Part shown: positions 21,778-21,799 of the stretch, in pieces
How the letters are laid out: every line of letters starts with the position of its first letter
How positions within the stretch are numbered: the stretch's first letter is position 1
Assembly: GCA_045594545.1 (NCBI GenBank)
Contig: JAZNYQ010000048.1
Location: 1 to 21,799, forward strand
DNA: 21,799 bases
Direction of reading: 5' to 3'
Source: CAKSHC01 sp045594545
GTDB lineage: Bacteria > Bacillota > Clostridia > Oscillospirales > UMGS1783
Program-made: the position numbers and the translations under genes
The notes under the pieces: generated by a model
Databases searched by the model: none
Told to the model about the DNA's origin: nothing
Seen by the model: only the letters and a program-made list of their open reading frames with translations

Positions 21778-21799
21778 AAAAATCCGCACCATAGTAATG

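Noticed and set aside
21778..21799. Possible terminator after xerD
   Set aside because: Only 22 bases remain in the window; an A-run is seen but no complete hairpin.

Overview
The window looks like a chromosomal segment of an anaerobic, endospore-forming member of the Clostridia. The evidence is a complete spoIIIA operon (AA to AH), spoIIM, a SpoIVA-like N-terminus, the MEP isoprenoid enzymes ispA and dxs, and an oxygen-sensitive glycyl radical enzyme with its activase. The base composition is moderately AT-rich, and Shine-Dalgarno sites are mostly strong and of the Gram-positive type. No rRNA, tRNA, CRISPR array, insertion sequence or prophage gene was seen, and no stretch over 300 bases lacks a gene.

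Layout. (1) Positions 1-468, minus strand: the 5' end of a gene whose first ~34 codons are SpoIVA-like and whose remainder is the nucleotide-binding domain of an ABC exporter. The two halves meet in frame at the P-loop. (2) 597-5268, plus strand: spoIIIAA-AH, which builds the mother-cell half of the channel that feeds the forespore. (3) 5338-5709: a yqhY-type Asp23 gene with its own sigma-A promoter and terminator. (4) 5820-14850: a tightly packed housekeeping cluster, nusB-xseA-xseB-ispA-dxs-tlyA-nadK-argR-recN-DUF2461, with mostly overlapping or near-contiguous reading frames. The order resembles the Bacillus/Clostridium arrangement, but accBC, folD and the usual recN-spoIVB-spo0A continuation are absent. 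(5) 14864-18819: an AraC-type regulator diverging from a glycyl radical enzyme and its radical-SAM activase, with a shared promoter region containing a perfect palindrome. This is the most accessory-looking part. (6) 18866-19228, minus strand: a small zinc-ribbon membrane protein. (7) 19421-21777: proC, spoIIM and a XerD-like tyrosine recombinase.

How the parts fit. The spoIIIA genes and spoIIM act in engulfment and mother cell-forespore communication. The nusB-recN block joins transcription antitermination, DNA repair (exonuclease VII, RecN), isoprenoid precursors, NADP supply and arginine regulation. The AraC/glycyl-radical cassette is a self-contained, probably substrate-induced anaerobic catabolic unit with no transporter or microcompartment gene beside it.

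Points most worth a second look: the SpoIVA/ABC junction at about 364-384 (assembly chimera or real fusion); the XerD-like protein, which has lost three of the usual catalytic positions; the unclassified glycyl radical enzyme with a C-A-E active-site motif and a one-cluster activase; the palindrome over its promoter; and a leader hairpin that would bury the spoIIM ribosome binding site.
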